From Galbibacter sp048266365 (lineage in GTDB: Bacteria > Bacteroidota > Bacteroidia > Flavobacteriales > Flavobacteriaceae), in assembly GCF_048266365.1 (NCBI RefSeq), contig NZ_JBLWZP010000013.1:1-64000 (forward strand): DNA of 64,000 nt. Direction: 5' to 3'. A program made the position numbers and the translations under genes. Within the stretch, counting starts at the first letter, position 1; the number at the start of each line of letters is the position of its first letter. Shown piece after piece: positions 8,013 through 15,941 of the stretch. The notes under the pieces are model-generated. The model was not told the DNA's origin. It made no database searches and was given only the letters and a program-made list of their open reading frames with translations.

Positions 8013-9515
8013 TTAATGTTCGTGACCGTGTGCAGGTGTTGAACCCGACATTGAAGCCATTTTAACTTGATATGCTCCTGTAGTTACTACCACTTCGCCA
8101 ACTTGCAGACCTTCCAGTATCTCTACATTTTCGCCATTGCGCTTTCCAAGCTTAACAGGTCGTCTTTCAAAACTTTCGCCTGATAGTTGAACGATAACGG
8201 AATAGCTTCCATAGTCTTCCAAGAGAGCATTCACAGGAATCATTGTGTTCTGTGTTGCATTTCCCATCGCTATCTGAACAGGTGTTAGACTTCCTATTGG
8301 CATATCGACGGTGGCATTGACTTCTGTAAAAACAGAAATCAAAGGATTTTCACGTTCCACGTCCTTACCAATCGAAAGGATTTTGCCCTCGGCATCAGTT
8401 ACGTCTTTCCATTGGTTATCATTATCCTGATACCATATACCTTGTAAATTACCCATCGTAAGTCCGTAGTTGGGTGCTAACTGCGCTTTTAAAACTCTGG
8501 ATTGATGCGTCCCAACGGTTACAAGTGTAACACCTTGTTCTACATAATCGCCATTTGAAACAGTTATGGATTTGATAAAACCATCAAAAGGTGCACGTAT
8601 TTGTTTGCTTCCGCCCGAGACACCAGACACCAATGATTGATAGTTGGCTTTGGCTATCTCGAAACTGCTCTCTACTTTTTCAAATTCAGATTTCGGGACT
8701 ATTTTGGATTCGTATAGCTCTTTCTTCCTTTCATATTCCGATTTGGCCTGTTGGAATGTCGCTTTCGCGGAAGCGATATCCGTACTTAAATTATTGGATG
8801 CCAAACCTTGACTGTTCAAGCTCATCAACAACTGACCCTGTTTTACCGCTGTACCTTCGGTTAGGTTATTTACTTTAAAATCTACCACACCATTGGATTT
8901 TGCCGCCAAGGACTTTGTAGAACCTGGCGATGGCATCCAAACACCGGACGTATTGATAACATCGTAAATTTTACCCGTAACGACAGGTGCGGTTTGAAAA
9001 TCGATTTTCCAAGCCTGCTCTTTTAAGAACGAGATACTTCCATCATCTTCGGCAGTACCCAATGCCATTATGGCTTCATCTGCATTACTATAGACCGTAA
9101 CATCGTCAATCGTTATTTTATCTGAATAGTCTGGCGTTTTCAATTCAAAAACAAGTTGGTAACTACCAGCTTCTTTTGGTTGAATGGTAGGCGAGAATAT
9201 GCCTGGTGATGAAGGTGCATCTGCGATATTGCGAATGCCTTTATCGCCCTTAATCAAACTAAGCGTAACCGAACCTTCGCGAACGGGCTGATGCTTGTCC
9301 AACACCGTAAAGTGGGCTGCAAGCCTGCTTGGACTGCCTACTATTAAAGCAGGGAATTCTACGAATAATTCTGTTTTGTTTGTCCAAATGGTGTGGTCCA
9401 AGCGTGGAATTTCTTCTCCTTCGTGGCTACCATCGGGATTGTGTGCGTGTGCGTCTTCTGCCTTGTTGTTACAAGACATTGCCAAAAAGGCAAGCACTAT
9501 GAGTATATATTTCAT
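8013..9515 (-). CDS. czcB: Periplasmic membrane-fusion lipoprotein of metal RND pump
   Basis: This 500-residue adaptor joins the RND pump to the outer-membrane channel. A lipobox LAMSC (residues 12-16) marks it as a lipoprotein. A metal-site-like cluster HAHNPDGSHEGEE follows at about 23-35, then an immunoglobulin-like domain (about 40-145), a barrel-sandwich/lipoyl half (SLAAKSNGVVDFKV), a coiled-coil hairpin (about 245-300), the second lipoyl half (IRAPFDGFIKSITVSNGDYV) and beta-barrel domains. The C-terminus ends in HGHEH, again His-rich. The coding region lies 12 bp upstream of the pump gene. The extra His clusters at both ends are consistent with capturing metal in the periplasm. Confidence 0.9.
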   Translation of the reverse strand: MKYILIVLAFLAMSCNNKAEDAHAHNPDGSHEGEEIPRLDHTIWTNKTELFVEFPALIVGSPSRLAAHFTVLDKHQPVREGSVTLSLIKGDKGIRNIADAPSSPGIFSPTIQPKEAGSYQLVFELKTPDYSDKITIDDVTVYSNADEAIMALGTAEDDGSISFLKEQAWKIDFQTAPVVTGKIYDVINTSGVWMPSPGSTKSLAAKSNGVVDFKVNNLTEGTAVKQGQLLMSLNSQGLASNNLSTDIASAKATFQQAKSEYERKKELYESKIVPKSEFEKVESSFEIAKANYQSLVSGVSGGSKQIRAPFDGFIKSITVSNGDYVEQGVTLVTVGTHQSRVLKAQLAPNYGLTMGNLQGIWYQDNDNQWKDVTDAEGKILSIGKDVERENPLISVFTEVNATVDMPIGSLTPVQIAMGNATQNTMIPVNALLEDYGSYSVIVQLSGESFERRPVKLGKRNGENVEILEGLQVGEVVVTTGAYQVKMASMSGSTPAHGHEH

Positions 9516-9535
9516 CTGTTATATCTATTTGTTTT

Positions 9536-9778
9536 TTAGTGGTCTTGGTGTTCCTTCCCCTCATCGTGGGTATGGCTATCCGTTTTCATTTCCATAGAAT
9601 CTTTTTCTACTTGAAACTCTTCTTGCTCTATGGTTTCATCGCCCATATGGTTGCCGTCTGCATCGTGGTCGTGACCGTGTTCTTCAGTGGTTTCTGTTTT
9701 TGATTTCGTATCTCTACAAGATGTCATTGTGAAAATTGAAACTGTTAGAATTGCGAATATTATTTTGGAAATCCTCAT
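9536..9778 (-). CDS. His/Asp-rich small lipoprotein in metal-efflux operon
   Basis: This 80-residue predicted lipoprotein has a signal sequence ending in the lipobox TMTSC (residues 17-21). The mature part is almost entirely acidic residues and histidines, with clusters EEHGHDHDADGNHMGDE (34-50) and SHTHDEGKEHQDH at the end. No fold is apparent and it is probably disordered. It lies between the TolC-type gene and the fusion-protein gene, with about 20-bp gaps on each side, so it belongs to the operon. A periplasmic metal buffer or chaperone for the pump is the natural inference. I do not know a named family. Confidence 0.75.
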   Translation of the reverse strand: MRISKIIFAILTVSIFTMTSCRDTKSKTETTEEHGHDHDADGNHMGDETIEQEEFQVEKDSMEMKTDSHTHDEGKEHQDH

Positions 9779-9795
9779 AATTGTATGTTTAAAAT

Positions 9796-10980
9796 TTATA
9801 ATTGATGTTTTAATAATTGTGCTTGAAGCAGTTGCAGTTCCTTTTCCATTTGCAACATTTTATCTGAAGCATTTCTGTAAAACTGAAGTTCTACATAGTA
9901 ATCCATAAACGAATACTCGCCCAACATATAGGCTTTAAAAAGTAAATCCTCACTTTCTAAATTGCCCATTGTTGTTTGATACTCATTGTATTTTTTGAGC
10001 ATCAATTCGTATCGATTATAAGTTTCCTGAAACTGTGTGTAAAGCGAAGTGCTAATTACTTGCGTATTGGACTGCTGATACTCATAATTGGCTTCGGCAG
10101 CTTTTACTTTGTTCTTGCTATTCCAAAGGGGAATCGAGACACCGCCATAAAAACCAGAATAATGACTACCGCTAACGCCTTGATAATTGTAGCCAAGTGC
10201 TACGTTTGGTAGTACTTTGTTTTTTTCCAGTTTTACTTTTTGAAGTGAAGATGTCTCAATAGCCTTTAATTCTTGCAGTAAAGGGTCATTTGATAATTTT
10301 TCCTGCCAAAGACTTTCCTCCGCACCAACTTCAATAGGCAATGCAAGTCCTGTCGAAATGCCACTAATTTCATTACCGCCGTTCAACGTTTTGAGTTTTG
10401 ACAGCAAAATTTGAATTTCGGTTTCAATCTGTTCCACGGCAAACTGCTCTTGAATCCAAGCAATTTTCGCTTTATTCAAATCTAAAATGCCTACTTGCTC
10501 GGTATCAAAAAGTTTTTGGATTTGGTCAAAAACCTGCTTGCTCTGGGTTTTTCTTTCTGCTTCAACAGTTTTTTGTTTTTGCAAGTAAGCAAGTTCCAAA
10601 AGCGTGTTCTTCGCTTTCAACAAGACTTCCTGTCTCTTGTTAGCATAGGCTGATGCTAACTGTTGCGATTTAGACTCGTTCCATTTGCCACGAGCAGCAT
10701 ATACCGTTGGGAATTCAAAAGATTGCGATAGTTGATATTCGGTATAATCTCCAGTTCTATTGTCGCCAAATGGCAAATAAAAGCCAGAAAGCTGTGGGTC
10801 GGGCAAATTATTGTTGCTCCTGTTTTCGAGTTGCTGACTTTCAATGAATGATTGATAGCCTTTTAACTCCGTGTTATTCTGTTCTATTTCATTAAGTAGT
10901 TGCTCTATATTTTTATCCTGTGAGAAACCACTAACAAAGAACAGGCATCCGCAAATTGCGGACACGATGTGTTTATTCAT
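9796..10980 (-). CDS. czcC: TolC-family outer-membrane metal efflux protein (CzcC-like)
   Basis: This 394-residue outer-membrane channel protein is first in the core pump operon. It has a signal peptide (MNKHIVSAICGCLFFVSGFSQ) and then the two helical repeats of the OEP fold. The N-terminal repeat includes the typical LPDPQLSGFYLPFGDNR block, the conserved Q-S-F-E-F-P motif near residue 89, and heptad-like stretches around 130-190. The second repeat is visible from about residue 225 (DPLLQELKAIETSSLQKVKLEKN). The protein is a little shorter than typical TolC/CzcC proteins (about 420), as is common in Bacteroidota. It completes the CBA complex with the two genes downstream. Confidence 0.88.
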   Translation of the reverse strand: MNKHIVSAICGCLFFVSGFSQDKNIEQLLNEIEQNNTELKGYQSFIESQQLENRSNNNLPDPQLSGFYLPFGDNRTGDYTEYQLSQSFEFPTVYAARGKWNESKSQQLASAYANKRQEVLLKAKNTLLELAYLQKQKTVEAERKTQSKQVFDQIQKLFDTEQVGILDLNKAKIAWIQEQFAVEQIETEIQILLSKLKTLNGGNEISGISTGLALPIEVGAEESLWQEKLSNDPLLQELKAIETSSLQKVKLEKNKVLPNVALGYNYQGVSGSHYSGFYGGVSIPLWNSKNKVKAAEANYEYQQSNTQVISTSLYTQFQETYNRYELMLKKYNEYQTTMGNLESEDLLFKAYMLGEYSFMDYYVELQFYRNASDKMLQMEKELQLLQAQLLKHQL

Positions 10981-11005
10981 TGTGTGAAATTTTAGGTTTA
11001 ATCTT

Positions 11006-11023
11006 ACCTGTCGGCTGACAGGT
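11006..11023. repeat. 18-bp palindrome upstream of the efflux operon
   Basis: ACCTGTC-GGCT-GACAGGT is a perfect 7-bp stem with a 4-nt loop, 26 bp upstream of the TolC-type start codon. A related palindrome (CTGTCT-GA-AGACAG) occurs at 12482-12495. It may be an operator, a leader hairpin or a dispersed repeat. Confidence 0.5.
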
Positions 11024-11074
11024 CTACATTTATAAAAGGAAACAGTACCGTAGCGATACCGTAGTCCTAAACGA

Positions 11075-11530
11075 TTAACCTAAAGATGGTGGGCCTCGTG
11101 AGTCGAGGGAAGAGAGGTAGGGATTAAAGTATTTATTGGGTGGATGATAGACAGGCGATTTACTATTTTGCCTGTAATCAATTAAGAAGATATTTTGGGT
11201 TTCAAAAGAACTTTTTGCAACATCCTTTTCAACAACGGTTTGTTGCTCGATTGTATTCCTTTCAAGTAAGACTATATCGCTGGATACCGTGGAATGGATG
11301 TGCATATCCATAACGAACCCAAAAAACCCATAAGGGGATTCTTCTTCGTGGGAATCATCATCGTGATGATGATGTTCGCCAGTATGGGCAATATCTGAAT
11401 GGGAATGAGCGTCCTCGTGTTGATGGTGCAAATGCGGAAAAACCTGATGCAGCATCATTAGGCTAAACAAGCCTAAAAAGAAAAATGCCGCTATTTTATT
11501 TGGTTTTTGCATTAGGTACAAAGATACCAT
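11075..11530 (-). CDS. His-rich membrane-anchored protein upstream of metal efflux operon
   Basis: This 151-residue protein has one N-terminal hydrophobic segment (KIAAFFFLGLFSLMMLHQVF, about residues 12-31) and then a striking histidine cluster HLHHQHEDAHSHSD...HTGEHHHHDDDSHEE (about 34-68). The second half contains no known motif. An alternative start at 11512 (MQKPNK...) would remove six residues. It lies about 95 bp upstream of the TolC-type gene on the same strand and probably belongs to the metal-resistance module. Metal sensing, buffering or delivery at the membrane is inferred from composition alone; no family is recognised. Confidence 0.65.
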   Translation of the reverse strand: MVSLYLMQKPNKIAAFFFLGLFSLMMLHQVFPHLHHQHEDAHSHSDIAHTGEHHHHDDDSHEEESPYGFFGFVMDMHIHSTVSSDIVLLERNTIEQQTVVEKDVAKSSFETQNIFLIDYRQNSKSPVYHPPNKYFNPYLSSLDSRGPPSLG

Positions 11531-11627
11531 TATTTCTTATTTGTGAAAATTTAGAGTACTTCAATCTCTTTTAGAAAAGGTGAAAATCCAGTTTAAGGTA
11601 CTGGATGAACCTTTTTATAATGTTTCT

Positions 11628-12464
11628 TTAAACCATTGCATATATTTCATCAAACAATATCTTATCAAATTTTTCCTGTTGCGAAAAAGTTTTTTTCAAG
11701 GTATTGTGAAGCATCCAATTAAAGGCGTTATACCCATCCCATAATGTGGGCGTTTTATAATAATCGTGTCCTTCTTCGGCTATCATATCCAATAATTCCC
11801 TGGATTTCTTTGAAGGATTATCGTTTTTGTCGCTACATTCATATCGGAACAGTTTCGTTTTTTCCAATATTTCCTTTACGAATGCTTTGGTGTCGATAAG
11901 TACGATTTCTTCCATTTCCCTGAATTTTCTTGTGATTTCGTAGTATTCGTTATCCAAGAACTTCTCGAATAGAAAATTCAATTTCGGCATTATTAAATCT
12001 GTATTGTTTTTGCTGTGCTTTATTGAAAATGCTATTTCTGATTGAGCAACGTGCAAGCCATTGGTGCATACTTCTCTATAAAATCCAAAATGCCCGGAAG
12101 TCTTTTCGCTTCCGTCATAGGAATTTTTGAAACGCAACATCGGTAATATCTTATCCTGTTCATTCTTCAACGAAAACTGATTATGGTCCTCGATTATAAA
12201 GTCGGCAATGAAAGACCTGTCATTTCTGTTAATCGTGCGTTTATGATATTTCAGATTGGCATCCAGTAATAGCTGTTCGGCTTTTTTGAAAAACAATTCA
12301 TTTGGAATATGGCCATAACTGTTCGAGACCACATTCACAATTTTGTCATTGGAAATAACGACATTTTCAAGTCCTCTTCGAGACTCCATACCAGTAATAA
12401 TTTTTAACGATTTCATTTCATTTGAAACGAAAATTTCATCTTGTTGTAAACGATTTAAATACAT
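11628..12464 (-). CDS. DUF932 family protein
   Basis: This 278-residue cytoplasmic protein belongs to the DUF932 (phage/plasmid-like, TIGR03299-type) family, commonly carried by conjugative elements and plasmids. The FGFYREVCTNGLHV block (about residues 128-141) followed by SIKHSKNN corresponds to the conserved core of that family. There is no signal peptide or membrane segment. It follows the 135-residue coiled-coil protein on the same strand, but a terminator lies between them. Function is unknown; related proteins have been discussed in connection with plasmid anti-restriction or replication, which I cannot support here. Confidence 0.7.
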   Translation of the reverse strand: MYLNRLQQDEIFVSNEMKSLKIITGMESRRGLENVVISNDKIVNVVSNSYGHIPNELFFKKAEQLLLDANLKYHKRTINRNDRSFIADFIIEDHNQFSLKNEQDKILPMLRFKNSYDGSEKTSGHFGFYREVCTNGLHVAQSEIAFSIKHSKNNTDLIMPKLNFLFEKFLDNEYYEITRKFREMEEIVLIDTKAFVKEILEKTKLFRYECSDKNDNPSKKSRELLDMIAEEGHDYYKTPTLWDGYNAFNWMLHNTLKKTFSQQEKFDKILFDEIYAMV

Positions 12465-12503
12465 AATATTTGATTTTAGACCTGTCTGAAGACAGATATG
12501 ATT

Positions 12504-12538
12504 AAAAAAAGAAAGCCTACTCTTGCGAGCAGGCTTTC
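12504..12538 (-). terminator. Terminator between the 135-residue gene and the DUF932 gene
   Basis: GAAAGCCT (12511-12518) pairs with AGGCTTTC (12531-12538), with inner CTC/GAG pairing and a run of seven A that reads as T on the minus strand. It lies 22 bp past the stop at 12561. Confidence 0.75.
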
Positions 12539-12560
12539 ACATTTGAAGACATTAGCTTCA

Positions 12561-12968
12561 TTAAAGTTCAAATTTTAGAATCTGTTCTTCAATCTCTGAT
12601 TTACGTTGTTCCAAAGTGGACTGTAAATGTGTAGTTACCAACTTGATTAAATTCGTGTTGGTCGTCTTGAATTCCAGATTACGTGAGTCCCTTATATGGA
12701 AGGAACTCGAACCATCCTGATTGTAATTGAACTTGGTAAGCTCGTTCAATGTTTCCGTCAACCGTTCACGTTGATTGGCCAAACCTCTCAATTTTTCAAA
12801 CTTTTGAATTCTGTCATCCAAATTAATCTCTGGTTTTTTGGCTACCACGAGCTTTTCCGGTGTAACAGCTTTTCCGATAGCTTCCTCGGTCAACTTCTTT
12901 TGAACTTCCTTTTTAACGGTTGCATTTACTTTTTTTGCTGTTCCGTTTGATTTTACTTTTGTTTCCAT
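12561..12968 (-). CDS. Hypothetical coiled-coil protein of integrative element
   Basis: This 135-residue protein has a Lys-rich low-complexity N-terminus (residues 1-45, METKVKSNGTAKKVNATVKK...). A predicted coiled coil follows (RIQKFEKLRGLANQRERLTETLNELTKF, about 54-80), then a conserved-looking part with the words FHIRDSRNLEFKTTN (about 91-104). I recognise this layout from Bacteroidota integrative elements next to DUF932 genes but know no function. It is the outermost gene of the element on this side and has its own terminator. The basic tail suggests nucleic-acid binding. Confidence 0.6.
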   Translation of the reverse strand: METKVKSNGTAKKVNATVKKEVQKKLTEEAIGKAVTPEKLVVAKKPEINLDDRIQKFEKLRGLANQRERLTETLNELTKFNYNQDGSSSFHIRDSRNLEFKTTNTNLIKLVTTHLQSTLEQRKSEIEEQILKFEL

Positions 12969-13322
12969 AATTAAATGATTTTAGATTAAACAATATTTGA
13001 GCAAAACCCAAACGGAAGACAAAATTTTAGAGTGGAAAGGAAACGGAATAAATAAGCGAGGGAAGAAGCGATGGCTTTATGCCGTCCCTTTTCCGAAAAA
13101 TATTTTGCGACGTTTATATTTCGGTAATATTGTATGAATACTCTCTACCTCAAATTTTTCTATAGAAGTTCATCACTTAAAAGACCTATAATGAAATAGT
13201 TGATTACTCGATTTAATGTGTTTCCAGAATGATTAACTTAAAGATATTTAGTAGAAATGATAAGGCATAATGAACCAAATTTGAAGCAGTATTAAGAGTC
13301 ATAAAATAAATGACTTTTTATG

Positions 13323-13353
13323 TTGGTTTGAAATAATACAAATTATATATTTG
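13323..13353 (+). promoter_or_regulatory. Bacteroidota-type promoter upstream of att-like site
   Basis: A TTG at 13323-13325 and TATATTTG at 13346-13353 are 20 bp apart, matching the TTG-N19-TAnnTTTG promoter. The downstream bases (GCACC...AGTAAAGC) resemble those after the tRNA-Arg promoter at 26967. A hairpin AAAGTAAA-gcat-TTTACTTT (13363-13382) follows. No intact gene is read from it now; the next recognisable item is the tRNA-Pro 3'-end fragment. Confidence 0.5.
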
Positions 13354-13476
13354 CACCATCAGAAAGTAAAGCATTTTACTTTAAGTTCATTTATAATATC
13401 GTCAACAAATCGGCTAACAGTTTGGTTCCGGAATCTGTAACTGATTGATATATATAATATTATGGGGAAAGGGTAT

Positions 13477-13493
13477 AATCCTGCCACCCCGAC
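13477..13493 (+). other. Putative attachment site: tRNA-Pro 3'-end fragment
   Basis: AATCCTGCCACCCCGAC matches the end of the T-arm and the acceptor stem of tRNA-Pro as I know it from Bacteroidota. The rest of the tRNA cannot be folded from the bases upstream. It stands between the element's last minus-strand gene and an integrase gene on the plus strand, which is where an att site created at a tRNA 3' end would be. The wider 629-bp gap (12969-13597) holds only this site, the promoter-like sequence and a hairpin. Confidence 0.55.
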
Positions 13494-13708
13494 AAACTTA
13501 GAAATAGGTCACAACAAAACACTGTTAATCGTATGATTTTCAGTGTTTTTTGTTTTTCATGCATTTGTTTGATTTCATTTAAAACCATATAAAAGGTGTG
13601 CAATTCGGTGTGCAATGTTTCATTAAAATTGTACTATCTTTAAAGAGCTTTCGGGTATGGTTTGACTTTCGATTTAACAACGTATTGTTTAATTCAAAGT
13701 CATTGAAA

Positions 13709-14509
13709 ATGAAGACAAAAAGCACTTTTACGGTAATTTTATTTACCAGAAAATCAAGGAGCAATCCCAAACAACTTTCCATCTATGTGCGTATTACAAT
13801 TAATGGAAAACGTGCAGAAATCAGTTTAGAGAGTGCCATTTCCAACAAAGATTGGGACAGTAACAAAAACCGTGGCAGGGGCAGTTCCCAAAAGGTAAGA
13901 ACCTTAAACGTCTATTTAGACGAGGTATATAACAGGTTACTGGAATGACATAAAGAACTCCTGGAGGAAGATAAGTTTATATCTTCGGAAGCCATCAAAT
14001 CCCGATATCTGGGAGAAGACGATAATAGTAAGACCCTACGGGAACTCGTTGCCTACCATCACGGAAATATGGCATTTGTTTTGAAAAGGGGGACAATTAA
14101 AAATTATTATACTACCGAGAAATACTTGTACAAATTCCTGCTAAAGAAAAGAAGATTAAAGGACATCTACCTAAAACAGTTGAACTACGAATTTATTACT
14201 GATTTTGAACACTTCCTTCGCAATTACAGGAACTCCAGGAAACAGCTTATGTTAAGTAACAATGGGGTTATGAAGTATTTGGAATGGTTTAAAAAAATGG
14301 TAAACCTTGCCGTTAAACTGGAATGGATGCACAAAAACCCATTTAACCAATTTCAATTGCAGTATCAGAAATATGATAGGGCTTACCTGAGCGAAAGGGA
14401 ATTGGAACTGTTAGAAAGTACAGAGTTTACAAGTGAGCGTTTACAACGGATAAAGGATTGTTTTGTGTTTTCCTGCTATACAGGACTGTCTATGGTAGAC
14501 ATAGCATAA
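13709..14509 (+). pseudogene. Tyrosine recombinase/integrase, nonsense mutation and C-terminal truncation
   Basis: The reading frame starts at MKTKSTFTVILFTRK and shows the arm-binding domain (SIYVRITINGKRAEISL) followed by an in-frame TGA at 13946-13948. Translation then resumes in the same frame (HKELLEEDKFISSEAIKSRY) into the SAM-like core-binding domain (FLKKRRLKDIYLKQLNYEFI...MVNLAVKLEWMHKNPFNQF). It reaches the first catalytic box (CFVFSCYTGLSMVDIA) and stops at 14507. The HxxR and nucleophilic Tyr regions are missing. Intact relatives have about 400-410 residues; only about 265 codons remain. It is therefore inactive. It begins about 215 bp after the tRNA-Pro-like att site, the usual place of an island integrase. 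Confidence 0.88.
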
Positions 14510-14677
14510 AGAGTATGAATAGAATTTTGTATTGTTGAAAAAAATATTATATTTAGAAAACAAACTTTACTTAGTTTAAACATCTAAACTAGTGAATAAA
14601 AGGTGCTTACTTGTTTATAAATAAATCTTCAACTACATTCCAATGAGGTATTCATCAGAAAATATTTTTAACATTTT

Positions 14678-15313
14678 ATGAGAATATTATTTCTTTGTAT
14701 TTGTCTTTTTTTTTCATATTCATTATCTGCTCAAACGGGGGATAGTATGACAAATGACTTCCTTAAACATGCAAGAGCAGTTTACAAGGAACCTTTTGGC
14801 TATACTGAAGTTGATTCTTTAAAAAAAATGTATGTACCATTTCCAGGAAACTTTATGGGGTTGATACCAGTTAATCTAACCAATAATACAAGGGATATTT
14901 TAATAGGATTGTTTTTCACTCCCTACAAGGAAACTAGTGAATCAAGGAAGAAATTAATGTTGAAAATGTATAATGCTGCCAATCCTAATAACCAAAAAAC
15001 ACGTGAGGATTTTGGCGATTTGGCAAATCAATGGAAGAACATTATAAAAGTAAATATTGATAGTTTACAAGGCATAGCTAAAGGCATGTGTGAATTTTAT
15101 GAACGGAAAAGCAATACAGATACAGTAGTGGTATTTCCCATGAAAATAACAAACCCCTATCACGATAAATATACCAAATGTAAATATGTAATAACCCACA
15201 AAAAAGATAGGGGGATTGCGAGGATATATTATTTTTATACTGATGCTATTGATCCAAAAATAATTGACAAAGAAATAATAAAGACCTTGGGTTTGGTGCG
15301 GTTTAAAGAATAA
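14678..15313 (+). CDS. Secreted hypothetical protein
   Basis: This 211-residue protein has a clear signal peptide (MRILFLCICLFFSYSLSAQ, cleavage after SAQ). The mature part contains TDTVVVFPMKITNPYHDKYTKCKYVITHKKDRG, with a beta-rich, Lys-rich character and one free-looking pair of cysteines (CEFYERK and KCKYV). I recognise no family. It stands alone between the integrase remnant and the IS21-like repeats, so it may be cargo of the decayed island. A long A/T-rich leader (14510-14677) precedes it. Confidence 0.6.
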   Translation: MRILFLCICLFFSYSLSAQTGDSMTNDFLKHARAVYKEPFGYTEVDSLKKMYVPFPGNFMGLIPVNLTNNTRDILIGLFFTPYKETSESRKKLMLKMYNAANPNNQKTREDFGDLANQWKNIIKVNIDSLQGIAKGMCEFYERKSNTDTVVVFPMKITNPYHDKYTKCKYVITHKKDRGIARIYYFYTDAIDPKIIDKEIIKTLGLVRFKE

Positions 15314-15345
15314 AATAATTTAATATTTTGCCTTAGTTGGATACA

Positions 15346-15467
15346 CTGGAGCATGTTGACCCCCTATTGGAGGTCATTTTCAGCACTGCCATTCTGGCGG
15401 ATGTTGACCCCCTTTGAAATTTTATAGGTTTTTTAGATTGTGTCATTCTGGAGTATGTTGTTCCCCT
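15346..15467. mobile_element. IS21-like terminal repeats (three copies), solo end
   Basis: Three near-identical 20-mers occur at 15346-15365 (CTGGAGCATGTTGACCCCCT), 15394-15413 (CTGGCGGATGTTGACCCCCT) and 15448-15467 (CTGGAGTATGTTGTTCCCCT). They are spaced 48 and 54 bp apart. Multiple short direct repeats at a terminus are a hallmark of IS21-family elements, and this ATGTTGACCCCC word is what I recall from their Bacteroidota members. No istA/istB gene is present in the window, so this is a leftover end in the 335-bp gap 15314-15648. Confidence 0.5.
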
Positions 15468-15675
15468 CTTTATGAGGAGTTAAAATCAAAATCTTTGAGC
15501 TTTCCAGCGGAATGGGTGTCCGTTTTTACCGGGTTTTGCACTGAAAGTTTATAACTGAATTCTTTTTCTTTTATAGGGGATAGCTTAGAATGTCTATTCC
15601 GAATAATAATATAATTGGCATTATAATGGCTAATATGGATTAAAACACTTGTATTTAGCCATTATATTGGTAAAC

Positions 15676-15882
15676 ATGTTAGAGATAATCACAATAAAAG
15701 ATGTAAAAGTCAAGATTGGAGAAGCGTGTAAGACACTTCGTAAATCAAATGCTCTATCGCGAGAAGATTTAGCAGAGGCACTATGTGTCTCCAGTACAAC
15801 CATTCAAAACATAGAGAATGGTAAAAATGCTACGCTTGACAATGTTTTAAAAGTAGCAGATCATTTTGGGTTATTGCTGTGA
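15676..15882 (+). CDS. hipB: HipB-like antitoxin (XRE/Cro helix-turn-helix)
   Basis: This is a 68-residue helix-turn-helix protein if started at MLEIITIKDV; an upstream ATG at 15649 would add nine residues without homology. The HTH is visible as ALSREDLAEALCVSSTTIQNIENGKNATLDNVLKVADHFGL (about residues 26-66). It lies 59 bp upstream of a broken hipA gene on the same strand, so it is the antitoxin and autorepressor of a HipBA module. With the toxin gone it can at most act as an orphan DNA-binding protein. Confidence 0.75.
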   Translation: MLEIITIKDVKVKIGEACKTLRKSNALSREDLAEALCVSSTTIQNIENGKNATLDNVLKVADHFGLLL

Positions 15883-15941
15883 TCGGTAAATAAATAGATA
15901 AGACTATTATAAATCAAAACGATATTTCCCTGTATTAATAA

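Noticed and set aside
13579..13782. 67-codon minus-strand frame over the integrase start
   Set aside because: It is antisense to the integrase arm-binding domain, which has clear homology.
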